From: Heterodera schachtii
Lineage: Eukaryota; Nematoda; Chromadorea; Rhabditida; Heteroderidae
Direction: 5' to 3'
DNA length: 64,000 nt
NCBI GenBank assembly: GCA_023374025.1
Contig: SIJG01000083.1
Coordinates: 399,709 to 463,708 of the forward strand
A model generated the notes under the pieces. The model was not told the DNA's origin and did no database searches. It saw only the letters and a list, made by a program, of their open reading frames with translations. Made by a program: the position numbers and the translations under genes. Below are positions 39,854 through 51,400 of this stretch, in pieces (positions within the stretch are counted from its first letter, which is position 1; each line of letters starts with the position of its first letter).

Positions 39854-40656
39854 ATTTTGAATTTGCAGAGTAAAAATTGAAAATGAACGAAAAACAAATC
39901 GTATTTTCTTCCTGGCAATGAAAGAGGATTTAAAACTTTTTTGCCTTAGCTTAAAAGTGAATGACAATTGGCAAATTTAAATGCGGGCACGGCCAAAAAT
40001 TGTTTTACCTTAAATAATTAATCGATTCCTATATGAAAAGGGGGGTAGTAGGTCGAAAAATATGTTCGTATGAGAGTCCTACGGTAGGAGATAGATTGGC
40101 GGTCCAATTTTTTAATGGGAGCAGGAGTAGAATGGCAAAATTTTCACAAATTTTGGATGAAATTTGTGATGGAAAATGGATTTCATTTAATTTAAAAATT
40201 TAGTCAAAAACATTTGGCATTTTGTCTGGCATTTTGTTTTCAAATTTAAAAATTAATGTGTGATCCCGCGGGATCCCGCACAAAAATCAAATTTGCGGAT
40301 AAAGCGAGTGTTGTAATGTACGAAGCTGCACCCCACGGCGCCCGTGCTTATGCCTTTAGAGATTCATTTACAGTTTTTCACAACAAATGTGGCATGCTCA
40401 GAAACTAACTTTATGTGCATAATTTTCATTTTTTATATGCTTATATGCCCTAATAAATAATAATTTAAGTGTAAACAACAGTCTCAGAAGAAGAGCAGAC
40501 GTCGTATCATTTGTTTTATTAAATGACAGCGGAAAAATAACAAAACGATGGAATGTGTCAGAGGAAAAATGCTTTCAGCTCTTTAAAATAGTAATTAACA
40601 GCAGTGTGAGTGAGTGATCGGATCGATCACATGAAAAGCTCTCCCATTCCACCCGA
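39854..40656. other. Intergenic, no gene seen
   Basis: AT-rich, about 800 bases between the starts/ends of two reverse-strand genes. It should hold the coiled-coil gene promoter and the desaturase 3' UTR. GATC-rich words near 40610-40660 are the only notable pattern. Confidence 0.4.
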
Positions 40657-43600
40657 TCACTTTCTGCTGCTGTGTCCGTTCATGGCACTTTTTTGGCTGT
40701 GATGGCTGACCAACGTTTCTGTGGCCGCTTCCGCCACTCGGCGCAAATGTTCGATGACCAGGCGAAAGCCCGTGAAATAATCGTCCACCGAAAGAAACAA
40801 AAAAATTAATTAAAAATATATTTTTTTGAAAATTTGTTTTGGGGTGTCCCGATCACCATTAACAAAGGGTGACTTGATAAGTTGGTATAAGACTTTTTTA
40901 CAAAAGTTATGTTAGCATGAATTTTTTCAAAATTTTTAGTCGATTAAGCATTTTTGGGGCAATGCTTTTTTGCCTGACTGCATTTTTCTCAAGAAAAAAA
41001 CGCTTTTGACTATTCAAGGATTTTTTTGGCACGGTTCATGCCATGCCGTACGCACGTACCATGTAAGGGATGTCATTTTCGGCACAGAATTCCTTCACCA
41101 ACGGCATCACCTGACAAGGGGGAGGGGCTAAACAATTAAACACACACTCCGTGTAATTTGTCGGCAAATTCAAAAGGACTGGCAATTGTTAATTAGGCGC
41201 TAATCGTTGCCCTCTCTTTTTGCCTGCCTTCTTCAGGTTGTGCCGCGGCATTGTCGGGAATAAATGGTGCTCAATTTGATAGTTCAGTCCGCCCCAAAGC
41301 CAATCGATGAATGGGCCGGGCCGCATGTTACGCGTGGTGTACAGCTGCAGACAGGCAAAGTTCTCCAGGATTGGGTCGTCATCTGGCGGGATTGGGAGGA
41401 ATTCAAACACCGCAAAATTAAGCATGGAAGCCGACAGATCTCCCAAACCGCGTCATTTCATCTCGGAACTTTTTCCCGAGACCGCCCCCCCCCATATCGT
41501 TTTTCATAGGGCCGGGAAGTTGGTCCCAAGCAGGGATGCACAATGACAGATAATTAAACAGGTATTTAGTAAGGGAGAGAATGGGTCAGAAATTCGAAAC
41601 GGAACGGGAAAATGCCGAGACTCGCGACCTAAAGCATTTCTAGTTCCGAGAGCCGAGACACCTCCTCCTCTCTCGGCCCGAAAATTTAGCCCAAAAATCA
41701 GTGAGTGCCTTTTTCACGCACATGCGAATTTGTCGGTGGAGTAGTGGTTGTAGGTGACCACGTGTGCGATGAGAAACCGGCGAACAGATTGGAGACGAGG
41801 AAATATTGGAGACGGGCCTGGAAAGAGGGGACCAAAAAGTATTGTGATTTGTTCGAATTCGGATTAGGGATTCGGCATTAGTCGAAATTGATGTTGGTCA
41901 ACGATCCCGAAAATCTGCCGGAGAATTTGACGAATTTTCATTTTTTAAAGGGCGGGGAAATTAATTAAATTTACGATATAAAAGCATAGAATACAGTAGT
42001 AATAAAAAAGGGTGTGTCTCAAATTTCACCAAATTGTCCGGCAAAAAGTACAGCTGAACGAGCACCAATGACCAATGCAATGCCAACGAACACTGCTCCA
42101 CCAGTGCCCTCTGGCGATGGATCTAAGCAAAAAAATGCCGAAAATTGAAAAGTAAAATGCCAAAAATGGAAATTCACATCGTAAAAACTGTGCCGCATTT
42201 GGCACACAAATTGGACGGATTGGAGCAGCCACGAGAAACGGAGCAACGGCAACGCGAAAGACCAGTACAAATGCTGGAAGGGCAACAGATGGGCGAGCGG
42301 AGAAGCACCGTCAATGCGCTGGAGGGGATTTCGAATCCAAAATTTAAAATAATTATGCCTGTTTTGGCACCGATGCCATCCCCAATTAGCGCCCTAATTG
42401 CCCCCTCCCCTCCCCCGCCACTTTGAGTTGTGTGCCGATGGTGGCCCACAACGGCAACAAGTCCAAGTCGCCGTCCCTTCCGTCCACGTTTGGCGCCGCG
42501 TGGTGCACATTGTGCTGTTCCTGGACAAAGAAAGAGTGTGGCACTTTGTTTCCCCCAGGAAAATTTTTAAAATTTTGCCAAGTGCCAAAAAATCCAAAAA
42601 ATGTATTGGTTAAAAAATGCTTCGCCCGCCAACACACTTTCCATCCGCCGAGCGAAAAGCCCTGCATCAAATTGCCGCACACATAGCCACAAACGTCGTT
42701 CCACCACCATGAGCCAAAATGCTGCTGATGACCATACTGAAAAGGGATTGGACGCCGTCACAAATTCAAACGGCACGGAAAAACTACCCAACCCCTCAAT
42801 TTGCCAAGATTTGTATGGAAAATTGGGTTTGAATTATTGGTTGGCCGAATGTAAAAATTCTGTTTAAAATGGGTATTTGGGGCCCGGGGGAAGGCGGCTC
42901 AAATGTTAGGACTGTCCCCGTGTTCAAGCCAGTCTGAACTTCTCCCTGGGGATGGCCATCCCCCGCACAGTGCCATGGGCCAGTGCCGGGAAAGAAAACT
43001 CGGGACTGTCCATCCCATTGAAATTAAGCTAACAGACCCAACAGGGGATGCCCTCCTCTTCCCCTGCCTCGGGGGGATGCCCTCCTCTCCCCCGCCCGCG
43101 CCCCGTGCCATCCCATGTGCCCACTTCGTGGATCATCCACCCGAGCTGTTGCCAGGCGATGCCCATGCAAAGGGCGGAGGCGAGGAAAAAGTCGCGCGAC
43201 TGGAGGAACACAGCGAACGCAATCAGAGCAACGCATTGAATAAATTTGAACACGAAAAAGGCGTCGTCCGCGCGGAGAAGGCCCAGCGAACGGACGCGGG
43301 AGCGGAGAACATCAAAGGAACGGCAAATCTAAACAGCAGAGGGGCACATGGCAGGCAAAGAGTTAATGAGTGTAATTAAAGGCGGTGATTTAGGTCGAAA
43401 ACGGAGAGGGATAAATGGAAGCGAATAAATTGAAAATTTGAGGTGATAGGGGGCAGGGCTGGGCGAAGCTTGGCTTAGCACTCGAAGCCGAAGCCCAATA
43501 TTTTCGAAGCACAAAGTTCGAACTTCGAAGCACGAAGTTTCGCCCAGCCCTGATAGGGAGGGGGAAGGCAGGGGTTAATGAGGGTAATTAAAAAGAAGCG

Positions 43601-45018
43601 GAGTGGGGGGGGGGAGGTTGAAAAATGGGGGCCAAAAATTTAGGTAAGTGTGAGTTTGTCACTCCGCCAATTTAATTGGATGTGTAAGGGAGTTGAGGGA
43701 GGGATAGTGCGAATTTAAAATAAAATTTAAAATCTTTAAAAACATGCAAAAGTGAAATTAGATAAAATAAAAAATGACTTTATAAGATACTTAAACAAAA
43801 TTATGAGAAATAATTATTTTTATTATTGAAATTTTGTCAAATATTTAATTAAAAATGGAATTTATAAATATATTTTATTTTTGTACCAAGTGAAATATAA
43901 TCATGGAAATAATATTATTTAATTATATATTTTAAAATTTAAAAATATAATTAAATTTTGACAAATAAAAAAAAAATAATTTTTTTATACATATTTAAAT
44001 TTATAAATAATTTTTTTTTGTAGCAAGTGAAATATAAGCATAAAATTTAAACAATTAAGTTTATTTTTCAACATTTCCCACCTTTTCATTTGCCTCCGCA
44101 CTCTTCCCAAATTTGCCCATATTTATGGCGTCGATTTTGTCCGGCGGCAAAAGGGCGGCGCCCGTGCCATTGCTTTTCTGTTTTCAAAATATCCATTTTG
44201 TACAACCAATTTCTTTCCATTTTTGGCACTTTTTTGCCATTTTCCTCCGCCTCTGTCCTCATCACTTTGGTTTTTACTGCCGTTCCGTTTGCCTCTGTTG
44301 TCGCCTCAGTTTCGGCGGTGGCACCACCATTTTGTTCACGGTGTTCCGTCATCCATCGGTATGCCCGCTTTGAGCCGGCATGAAATGAGTGGAAACTGAG
44401 AAAAAGTGGCAAAATAGAGGGTGCAGACAACGGCACTTTTATCGGCAAATTTCAAATCCAAAACAAAAATTATTCAAATTCGACAGTCCTAATAAGTGTT
44501 ATTCTCAGTTTTTGCCCGCAAATTCAATTAAATTAGCTGTTTCTGAAAAAAAGTTGGTTAAAGTTTCTGTAAAAATTGGTTCGCAAAACTGTAATTTATT
44601 TTAATTTTCATGAATTTGGTGGAATTGTGAAAAAAACAATTTCCACCATTTTTTCCCCATTTTAATTGATTTTTATCTCTCAAATTGGCCAACAATGTTT
44701 AAAAATGTGAGCTAATTGGGGGGAGATTTCATTCATTTTCTTTTAACTGTAATAATTAATTTCCTTTTTAATGTAAAAAGCTTAGAGAGCCCTGAGGGTA
44801 TTGAAAAATAAAAATTTTAATGGAAATTCCTTTTGAATTTCCGATTTCCCCCCCACTGACACAGTGCTCGCCTCCCTGTCCCGGTAGGCGAGCATTGCGC
44901 CGCTGCCCGGGTGCGCGCGCAGCAGCCGCTCGTCCACGCGCACCCAATGGCCGTCGATGCGCAGACGGAAGGGCACGGCATTTTTGGGGTCGGCATGGGC
45001 CGAGTCGGTGAGCACCAT
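40657..45018 (-). CDS. Front-end fatty acid desaturase with N-terminal cytochrome b5 domain (FAT-3/FAT-4-like)
   Basis: Membrane-bound di-iron delta-6 or delta-5 desaturase of the endoplasmic reticulum, for polyunsaturated fatty acid synthesis. Eleven exons: 45018-44861, 44395-44266, 43328-43125, 42736-42638, 42520-42422, 42318-42178, 42122-42030, 41817-41722, 41382-41228, 41110-41060, 40788-40657. The start [20 protein letters not shown] leads to a cytochrome-b5-like part ([15 protein letters not shown]). Histidine boxes: HEYGHQQ across exons 3/4, [10 protein letters not shown], and QIEHHLFP with the Gln typical of front-end enzymes. Oddities: exon 8 lacks one base before [16 protein letters not shown] (near 41781); intron 9 appears to be GC-AG (AAG|GCAGGC); and the last acceptor reads TTTCG instead of TTTAG. 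It may be functional with assembly errors, or decaying. Delta-5 versus delta-6 cannot be decided. Confidence 0.85.
43446..43560. mobile_element. 99-bp hAT-like MITE in desaturase intron 2
   Basis: Ends at 43454 and 43552 are inverted copies of CAGGGCTGGGCGAA. The flanking 8-mers ATAGGGGG and ATAGGGAG match at seven of eight positions, as expected for an old hAT target duplication. The interior repeats TTCGAAGC-type words. Confidence 0.65.
43561..44265. other. AT-rich remainder of desaturase intron 2
   Basis: G-rich for its first 120 bases, then very AT-rich (43730-44050). The exon 2 reading frame continues past its predicted donor for about 60 codons, so an alternative, longer exon 2 is possible. 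Confidence 0.35.
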
Positions 45019-46659
45019 TTGAGAGCAAACAATTAGAAGGAACGGAGGAGAAAAATAAATAAATAAATCAATTCAATGATTGGTTACCCCAAAAAATGGA
45101 AAAATTTTTAAAATTGTCGGATAATTAGGGCAAAAATGGCAACAAAAAAAAAAGAGAGGAAGCAATTCACAAATGTGATGATTAGAGAGCTAGGCCTACA
45201 GGTCCAGGCCATTTTTGGCAACCTGGGGAAATACAGGTTCCACCAGGTCCAGGCTAAACACGAAAAAACTTGGATTTCCTACACAAAATGTGACCGATGT
45301 TTTTTCAATTTCCAAAAAATGAAAAAATAAATTTAAAATTCATATTTTTAATTAGATATATTTTTAGATATTTTCCTGGGTTTTTGTCAAGGAAATCCAG
45401 GCTTTTTTCAAGAAAGATAATGGGCCATTCGTTCGTCCAAAATAGAAATAGCCACCTTTAAAATATTTAATTGAAAAGATTTTTCATTTTTTGGGGGGGG
45501 GGCGAATTGATTTTTTTTTCTTTTTTTTCTGTTGGCTCATTTTTCGCCGCTTCTGAGCCGTGGAGAGAGAGATTGTAATCATTTGTTGCGGTCAGATTGA
45601 ATCTGCCGGGCTGAGAAAGTAATGGCACGCGAAAATGGGGAAAAAATATTTAAAAAAAATAGGAAATCGATGAGTTTTAATTAAAAATTGGGTAAAATAA
45701 AATAAAAAATATACAAAAAAATTAAAAATGGTTTAAATAAACTGTAAGAAAATGGCAATTTTCAATTCAGCCAAAAATCGAATTTAAAAAGTGAATCCAT
45801 CGCTTTTCAATGGGCGAACAAAAAAAGGGAATTGGGGGAATTGAATTGTTGGTCCATCCCTCCGCCCCCTTCGACCCCACAAAAATTCGGTGGTTGGCGT
45901 TCCTGTCAATTAATGAATGCATTATTTTATTTGAGTAATTAACAATCGTTCGATCGACTGAATGCATTTTGGACAGAGAAAACGGAGGAGCACAAAACGG
46001 ACGGAATAAAAAAGGCGAACTTTGGTCGACCACACTTTTGTGGAGTTTCATATAATTAGATAATTACGGAATAAGCCTAATTAAATATCAATTAAATTAA
46101 AAGTGTTTGTGCTTAAATTTTAGCTTTTCCTTGTTATTATCCCCTCCACGACCAAATCTCACCAAAATTTGCCATTTTTAAATGAAAATCTGTTAAAAAA
46201 TCGAGAGAATTTAGAAAATTTTCTCTGAAAATTAGTTTTATTTTTCCGCAATTTTAGCAAAAACCAAAAGGAAATTCCAAAGTCGTAGCCCTGTAAAATT
46301 GCCAAATCATAAAGCATTGGCGTGTGCTTCATTTATACTGTCTCAACTGTGAGCGGCGAAGGGCAAATGAGTGAAATGGTCAATTTGAAACAGTAAAAAA
46401 GCAATTCTTTTTTTTTCCGCGGATTCGTTGTCTGACTTCTCACTGTCTGCACTCCTACATAAATACAAATAAAAAAAACGAATCCGCGAAAAACAAATTG
46501 TGAAGGGTCGTTCACAAATTAATAATTGGCTTTATGTTTTTTGGCACAAAAATTCCAAATCGATGCCAATTTCACAATCAGTCAGTATTTTGTCTGTCCA
46601 TCAGTCCGTCCGTCTGCTTTTGCTACCATTTTTGCATTGGTTTTTTGTTTGTTTGTTGG
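45019..46659. other. Intergenic between desaturase and elongin C, with dispersed repeat
   Basis: AT-rich. 45205-45420 contains a repeat with CCAGGCCATTTTTGGCAACC and CAAGGAAATCCAGGC that recurs at 46915-47065 in the elongin C gene. A long C/T-rich stretch at 45480-45560 has G and T runs. An imperfect inverted repeat (GGATTCGTTG near 46420 and ACGAATCCGCG near 46480) is seen. No gene is supported. Confidence 0.4.
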
Positions 46660-48203
46660 TCAACAGTCGAGGAAGTTGGCCGCCATCAGCAGTTCCAGCG
46701 CCACTTCGGGTGCCACGTGAAATTCGGGGATTTCCGTCGCGCTGTTCGTGTAGCGCGCTTTGTACGCAAAGTAATGGCACACCTTCTGCAGCACGTGGGA
46801 GGGAATTTCGCGGAAATGCACCTAAAAATGGAACATTTGAGAATGTTTAGTTCCGCTATTCTTTAAATTACCAAAATTTGTCTTTTTGGGCCTAAAACAA
46901 TTAATTAGAGCTAGACCTGAACCTGGACCAAGGCCTGGGTTTTTCCTAAATCAACGCCTAATTGAAAGCCATTTTTGGCAACCTGGATTTTTGTCCAGGA
47001 AATCCAGGACAAATATGAGAAAAACCCAGGCCTGGTCATGAACAAAAAAAAAAGCTGGGTTTCCTGTATAATTTTTAGAATTTGTCGTTCAAATTGACCA
47101 ATGTTTTATTCAAATTAGAGTTGCGACCCCGACCGTCGGGGTTGGAAAAGTCGGGGTTCGGGGTCGTCGGGGTTTGTAGTGTCGGGGTCGGGGTTAACCC
47201 CGAAAAATGGCCAAAAAAGTCGGGGTTCGGGGTCGTCGGGGTTTGAAGTGTCGGGGTCGGGGTTAACCCCGAAAAATGGCCAAAAAAGTCGGGGTTCGGG
47301 GTCGTCGGGGTTTGTAGTGTCGGGGTCGGGGTTAACCCCGAAAAATGGCCAAAAAAGTCGGGGTTCGGGGTCGTCGGGGTTTGAAGTGTCGGGGTCGGGG
47401 TTAACCCCGAAAAATGGCCAAAAAAGTCGGGGTTCGGGGTCGGGGCGGGTCGCAACCCTAATTCAAATTATCAAAAAATGGTTAAATATTTGCCTCACTT
47501 CGTTGGTTTCGCTCTCCGCGTATTGGCCAGGGCCGGAAAGCATTGCTCGGATGGTCTTCGAAATCAGCGCATGTTCCTGCAAAGGAAGGCAATGAGTCCA
47601 CATTTGTTGTTTTAGATTCACTGACCATCGACCATAAATTTTCAAAAAAAAAAATTTTTTACAATTATTTTTTGGACAAAATTAGAAAAAATTAGCCAAA
47701 ATGAATGTACACATAAACAGGAAATTCCATTTTTTGAAGTGATTTTGAAATTGTCCGGTGGCATTCTTTGATTTTTAGTAATTTTAACAGAAACAAAATT
47801 TTTTCGTGGAGTACGGCGGCCCCACTCACTTTGCGGATGTTTTTTTTGAAGCAATTTGAACTTATCTGATGGCATTTTTTTGATTTTAATGACTATTTTA
47901 AAAAGTTTTCTTTGGATTTTTTCAAATTCTTTCCATTTTTTGAATTTTTTTAGGTATTTCTAGATATTTCGAAATGCCATGAAGCCTCCGCTCTGTCAAC
48001 ACTTTCCATTGTACGTACACAACTCCGGCAGTGGCGACCCCACTCACTTTGCGGATGACAAATTCATGTCCGTCGCTGCTCACCAGCATCACATAACACG
48101 CGTCGGGGCCTTCGCAGCCGCCGAACACCGCCAATTTGTCGGTTGCGCCACTGCTGGTGCCACTGGTGCTGCTGTTGTGGGCCAACAAATCGCTGCTGCT
48201 CAT
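46660..48203 (-). CDS. elc-1: Elongin C
   Basis: SKP1/BTB-fold adaptor that joins elongin B and SOCS/VHL-box receptors to cullin-2/5 ubiquitin ligases, and a subunit of the elongin elongation factor. Three exons: 48203-48048, 47576-47499, 46821-46660, giving about 131 residues against 112 in animals. The extra length is an N-terminal Ser/Thr-rich stretch ([20 protein letters not shown]). The core is unmistakable: [80 protein letters not shown] and the invariant end NFLDC. Intron 2 contains a 69-base minisatellite and a dispersed repeat. It starts 260 bases after the carnitine acetyltransferase stop on the same strand. Confidence 0.96.
47150..47455. repeat. 69-base minisatellite in elongin C intron 2
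   Basis: Four complete 69-base units and a partial fifth begin at 47150, 47219, 47288, 47357 and 47426. Each contains GGGGTTAACCCCG, a perfect palindrome core, and GTCGGGGTTCGGGG. Units alternate TTTGTAGTG and TTTGAAGTG, suggesting a two-unit higher-order repeat. As 69 is 23 codons, both strands stay open, which explains long frames that are not genes. Confidence 0.95.
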
Positions 48204-48463
48204 AATTAAATAAATAATTATCCCTTGAATGGGGGGGGGGGATAAAGCACCAAAATTTAATGGAATTATATAAAAAAAATAGGTAATCAGCATAGAAAAA
48301 GCAACAAAAAAAATACAACAACAAATTTTAGTTAGGAAAATGGAAATTTATACACATTTTAAATGATTAATTAGATAGCAATTAGGTCGTTTTGAGGGTA
48401 CAAATTAAGGCAAAAAATGCTTGGGATCTGAAGCTTTGAAATGACGTGGAGGGATTTGGCCGA

Positions 48464-51400
48464 TCAAAGCTTTGCCCGTCCCTTCAATCGCCCGGCCCAG
48501 TCGACCAAGTCGCGCATGTCCAGCAGGGCACGTTCCAACGCATTGGCAAATCTGAATAAATTGCTAATTTTTATGGGGGCATTCCATTTCTATATACACA
48601 TAAATGAAATGGCATTTTGGCTTGCTTTTCAATGCCATTTAAAATCCATCAGTAAACGTTTCTATCCAAGGCGCCGTTGTAAATTTTTTAAAAAAATCTA
48701 ATGATTTTGAGAAATTTGGAATAAAATTTAAAAAAAAATGCAAATTTTAATAAAAACATTCATGGCGATAAGTGTAAGGTTGTGGCATTTTAAATTTTTG
48801 TAAATCCCAGGGAAATCTTTGAAAACTCCGACCCCCTCCCATTTTGTTGCCCCCTCTCCTCACCGTTCGGCGCTCGTTTCTGCGCAGTCGTTGAACGCCG
48901 TGATGGTGAAGAAAATGTTGTTCTCCTGCGGGTTGTAGCACACGCCGTAACAGTCGGGCGCGGACGGGCCAAACCCTGAAAAAACAAAGAATTGTAAAAT
49001 TAATTTAAAAAATTAAAAAACAAACCCATGGGCAAAACATGGGCGCTGGGCAGTTGGGAGGTGCTCAGACGGAAGTGCAGCAATCGTTGGTAAATGTCGG
49101 AGCGGAGCAGTTCGGGCAACGGCACGCCATGTTCGGCAGCCAACAAACGGAGGCCCAACAGGTGCCGGTCCATGCCCATTCCTGTGCCAAAATCATCACA
49201 ATTAAGTTTTAGGCCCGGAAGTGCTGGAAAACATCGCGTGGAGAAGGAGAATATGAAAGTTTAGTATTTTTTCTTTGATTTTGGAGAGGAATTCTGGAGC
49301 AGGTCTTCCCGCCCATCGTTTGGCCCTCCTCCAAAAAATTTAAAAAAAATCAAACAAAAATTTTTCCAAAAAACCATATATAATTTTTTTTGAACTTTTC
49401 ACCAATTTATTGGAAAAACTTATAATTAGTATAGTAATTCATCATAAAAATATAAAAAATTGCTATATAATTTTTATTTTTTCCTTGAAATTTTTTCATA
49501 AAAATTTTCTGTTTTTTTCAAAAATATGTTTGAAAATTTAAAAAAAATTCGGAAGGAAAACGACTCGGGGTGGAAGGTGGAAATAAACACAACCGAATAA
49601 TTACCCCCCTGGGGTCTATATTTACTGTTTTTAAAAGGGCAACAATCTCCTCCCTCCCCCCTCCATTTGCCCACCGTTCATCACTTCGCCGGTGTAGCGT
49701 TTGTGCCCGACAATGGCCGCCTCCATGAATCCGTCCACAATGTTGCCAATGGACATGGTCGTCTTGGCCGGCATTTTGGCGACCGCCTCCACAAATTGTT
49801 TGGACGCCATGGTTGGCAGTCGGACGGTGTCCGTCCGTCCGTCGGCGAACCGTCGCAGCGAACCCGTCTCATAGGCAGGCGCATGGGAGCCATGGAGGCG
49901 GAAGAAAGCCAATTGGAGGGCCACCTGAACAGTGAGTGAATGGAGTGGGGGAAAATGTGTGGCACAATCAAAGGGACTGACAGAATTCGGCACATTTTTT
50001 AACCATGGCGGGTGTCATTTACAGAAAACGGATTTTCTAGGATTTTACCGAAATCCTCCTGAAATTCCCCCCTTATTTTTGCGTTTTGCCCGAAGTCCTG
50101 AACAAAAATGCAAAAACAGACCCATGAAATGGCTTTTTAAAAAAAAAAACAAAAAATTGTCAAAAATTAAAGTTTTTAAGTTATAATCTTGTGTAAAGAA
50201 TCAAGCAGAAAAGAGATTCTCGCAAATTAAACATTAAATAAATTGTTTTTCTTTCCCTTGAATTTTCTTAAACACAAAAATTTTTGGATTTAAAAGCCCA
50301 AAATCTTTTTTAAAAAACCGTAATTTTTATAATTTTGAATCTCAGTGCCTCTGAATGAGTATCAAAATGTTAATGGGTTAAAATTTCGCACATAACTGAA
50401 TCCACGAGTCGGGGCTGAACAGCGCAGTTTTCGGCACATTTTTGCCAAAGTGATTGAATTTCAGCGATCGAACCTCCAAATTTTTAATGGCACTAAACCA
50501 AATTTTATGGGAAATTAATGACAAGAAAAAACACACTTGTCAAATCGCTCGGACGACCGTCGAATTGCCTCCTCATCGGACGGATGGTCCAGCAAAAATT
50601 GCAATTCGCGCGGACACTCCAAATTTGACGCTTTTCCGTCGGCAGAAGCAAAGTCAAACAAATTGGAATCGCTTAAACAAACAAAAAACAAATTATGTGT
50701 GCCATTAAATGACTTTAAAAAAATTGCTGGACCAAAAAATTATGGAAAAACTAGACAAACCCATCGACAAAAAAGTTATAATTGCGTTTAAATTCCTTTA
50801 AAGTTGAAACGGAAAACCTTTTTCTCAACAGCCACCAGGGAGCCCCGACATTTGCGGTCCGACATTTGCGGCCCGACTTTTGCGGCCCGACTTTTGCGGC
50901 CCAGACATTTGCGGCTATGTCCAAAATTGGATTCAAAGTTGAATTTTTTCAAGCCCTGATAGCTTAAACAACATTAAAATTAAGAAAAAAAATGTCTTCT
51001 AGTTTATTAGAAACATTAATTCTGTTGTTTGAAAATTTTATTATTTTTTCAAAAATTCATTAATGATCAAATGATCGGATACAATCACTTTCTATCGTTT
51101 AGTTAAAGCTGTTTATGCGATCAGGGATTGAAAAAACTTAATTTTGAACCCGATTTTGGACATAGCCGCAAATGTCGGGCCGCAAAAGTCGGGGCCGCAA
51201 ATGTCGGGACACGGCCACCAGGGCCAGGGACGGGGCGAAATTTCGGGTTCGGTTTCGAAAGTTCAAATTTTTTGAGCTTCGAATTGTTTGGTGAGTTTCG
51301 CCATCACTGGCACCGACGGAAATGGACACCACCACCCAGTTTAAAAAAAAATAAAACGCAAAATGACCGGAAATAAAAATTCGGGAAAATTCCCGAACCC

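Noticed and set aside
47075..47595. Long forward (138 aa) and reverse (126 aa) open frames with repeated [14 protein letters not shown] or [12 protein letters not shown] units
   Set aside because: Both strands are open only because the 69-base minisatellite is a multiple of three. The region is an intron of elongin C.
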